From the IMG/VR virus record IMGVR_UViG_3300043409_001318, positions 1-64,000 of that record: 64,000 nucleotides of DNA; one strand, given 5' to 3'. Positions 63,938 through 64,000 of the stretch are shown here, piece after piece. The notes beneath the pieces are model-generated. The model was not told the origin of the DNA and did not search any database. It worked only from the letters and a program-made list of their open reading frames with translations. Every line of letters starts with the position of its first letter. Position 1 is the first letter of the stretch. This DNA is from a virus. The position numbers and the translations under genes are program-made.

Positions 63938-64000
63938 ATGGCTGGTAATTCTGCTTGGGTCCGCATGGAACGGCTTCTTGAGATTGGTTTTACTCACGAA
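63938..64000 (+). CDS. Start of a gene cut by the window edge
   Basis: ATG 63938 with AAGGAG upstream. The first 21 residues begin MAGNSAWVRMERLLEIGFTH. Nothing more can be said from this fragment. Confidence 0.55.
   Translation, partial: MAGNSAWVRMERLLEIGFTHE

Noticed and set aside
1-64000. CRISPR array
   Set aside because: No series of equal repeats with regular spacers is visible; the repeats found are tRNA arms, promoters and paralogous genes.

Overview
The window looks like part of a large, AT-rich lytic bacteriophage genome, with replication and nucleotide genes of the T4-like or jumbo-phage kind. All genes but one run on the + strand, packed with ATGA or few-base overlaps and mostly with GGAG-type Shine-Dalgarno (SD) sites. 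The only clear - strand gene is an HNH endonuclease. No integrase, and no recognisable capsid, portal, terminase or tail gene, is seen. The host cannot be named from the sequence.

Region 1 (1-29.6 kb) is DNA replication, repair and nucleotide supply. It holds an exonuclease-less family A DNA polymerase, a gp32-like SSB, a UvsX/RecA recombinase, a 5'-nuclease, a DnaB/gp41-type helicase and a full-length DnaE (Pol III alpha). Nucleotide genes are a class II ribonucleotide reductase, ThyX, a dCMP-type deaminase, dUTPase, a short PurA/PurZ-family adenylosuccinate synthetase and an IMP dehydrogenase/GMP reductase homologue. Also here are a UV-damage endonuclease, an adenine methyltransferase, a thioredoxin-like protein, a GroES-like protein, a Nudix hydrolase and a fused 2H-phosphoesterase/tyrosine-phosphatase-like protein.

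Region 2 (29.6-47 kb) holds a very acidic protein, a ClpP-like protease, GroEL, an Hsp20-like protein, a holin-like protein, glutaredoxin, a cupin, three tandem paralogous proteins of 859-1052 aa with a Cys-His-Ser motif, and a HAD-like phosphatase. Many proteins here, and some in region 1, share a short N-terminal sequence with an L-x-E tripeptide (for example W-x-x-F-L-K/N-E). This resembles the capsid-targeting and cleavage sequences of T4 internal head proteins. Their genes often follow an ACTATTTAT-like motif, a candidate late promoter.

Region 3 (47-64 kb) is accessory. It has a candidate structured RNA of about 230 nt before thymidine kinase, eleven tRNA genes (Arg, Ile, Leu x2, Ser, Lys, Thr, Glu, Met, Tyr, Asn, all with encoded CCA), a restriction-modification pair, an endonuclease VII-like gene, three CCHC zinc-knuckle proteins and more than 20 tiny proteins of one SH3/KOW-like type (G-D-I/L-V near the start, K-V-S at the end). 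It is read from many small sigma70-like promoters (TTGACG, 16-17 nt, TAAGnT), whose -35 box often overlaps the stop codon of the gene before.

Taken together, the early region supplies many small host-interaction proteins and tRNAs. The first region builds a self-sufficient dNTP and replication system, perhaps with altered purines. The middle region makes chaperones and probably proteins carried in the virion. Hairpins that join terminator, promoter and ribosome site appear to time several genes.
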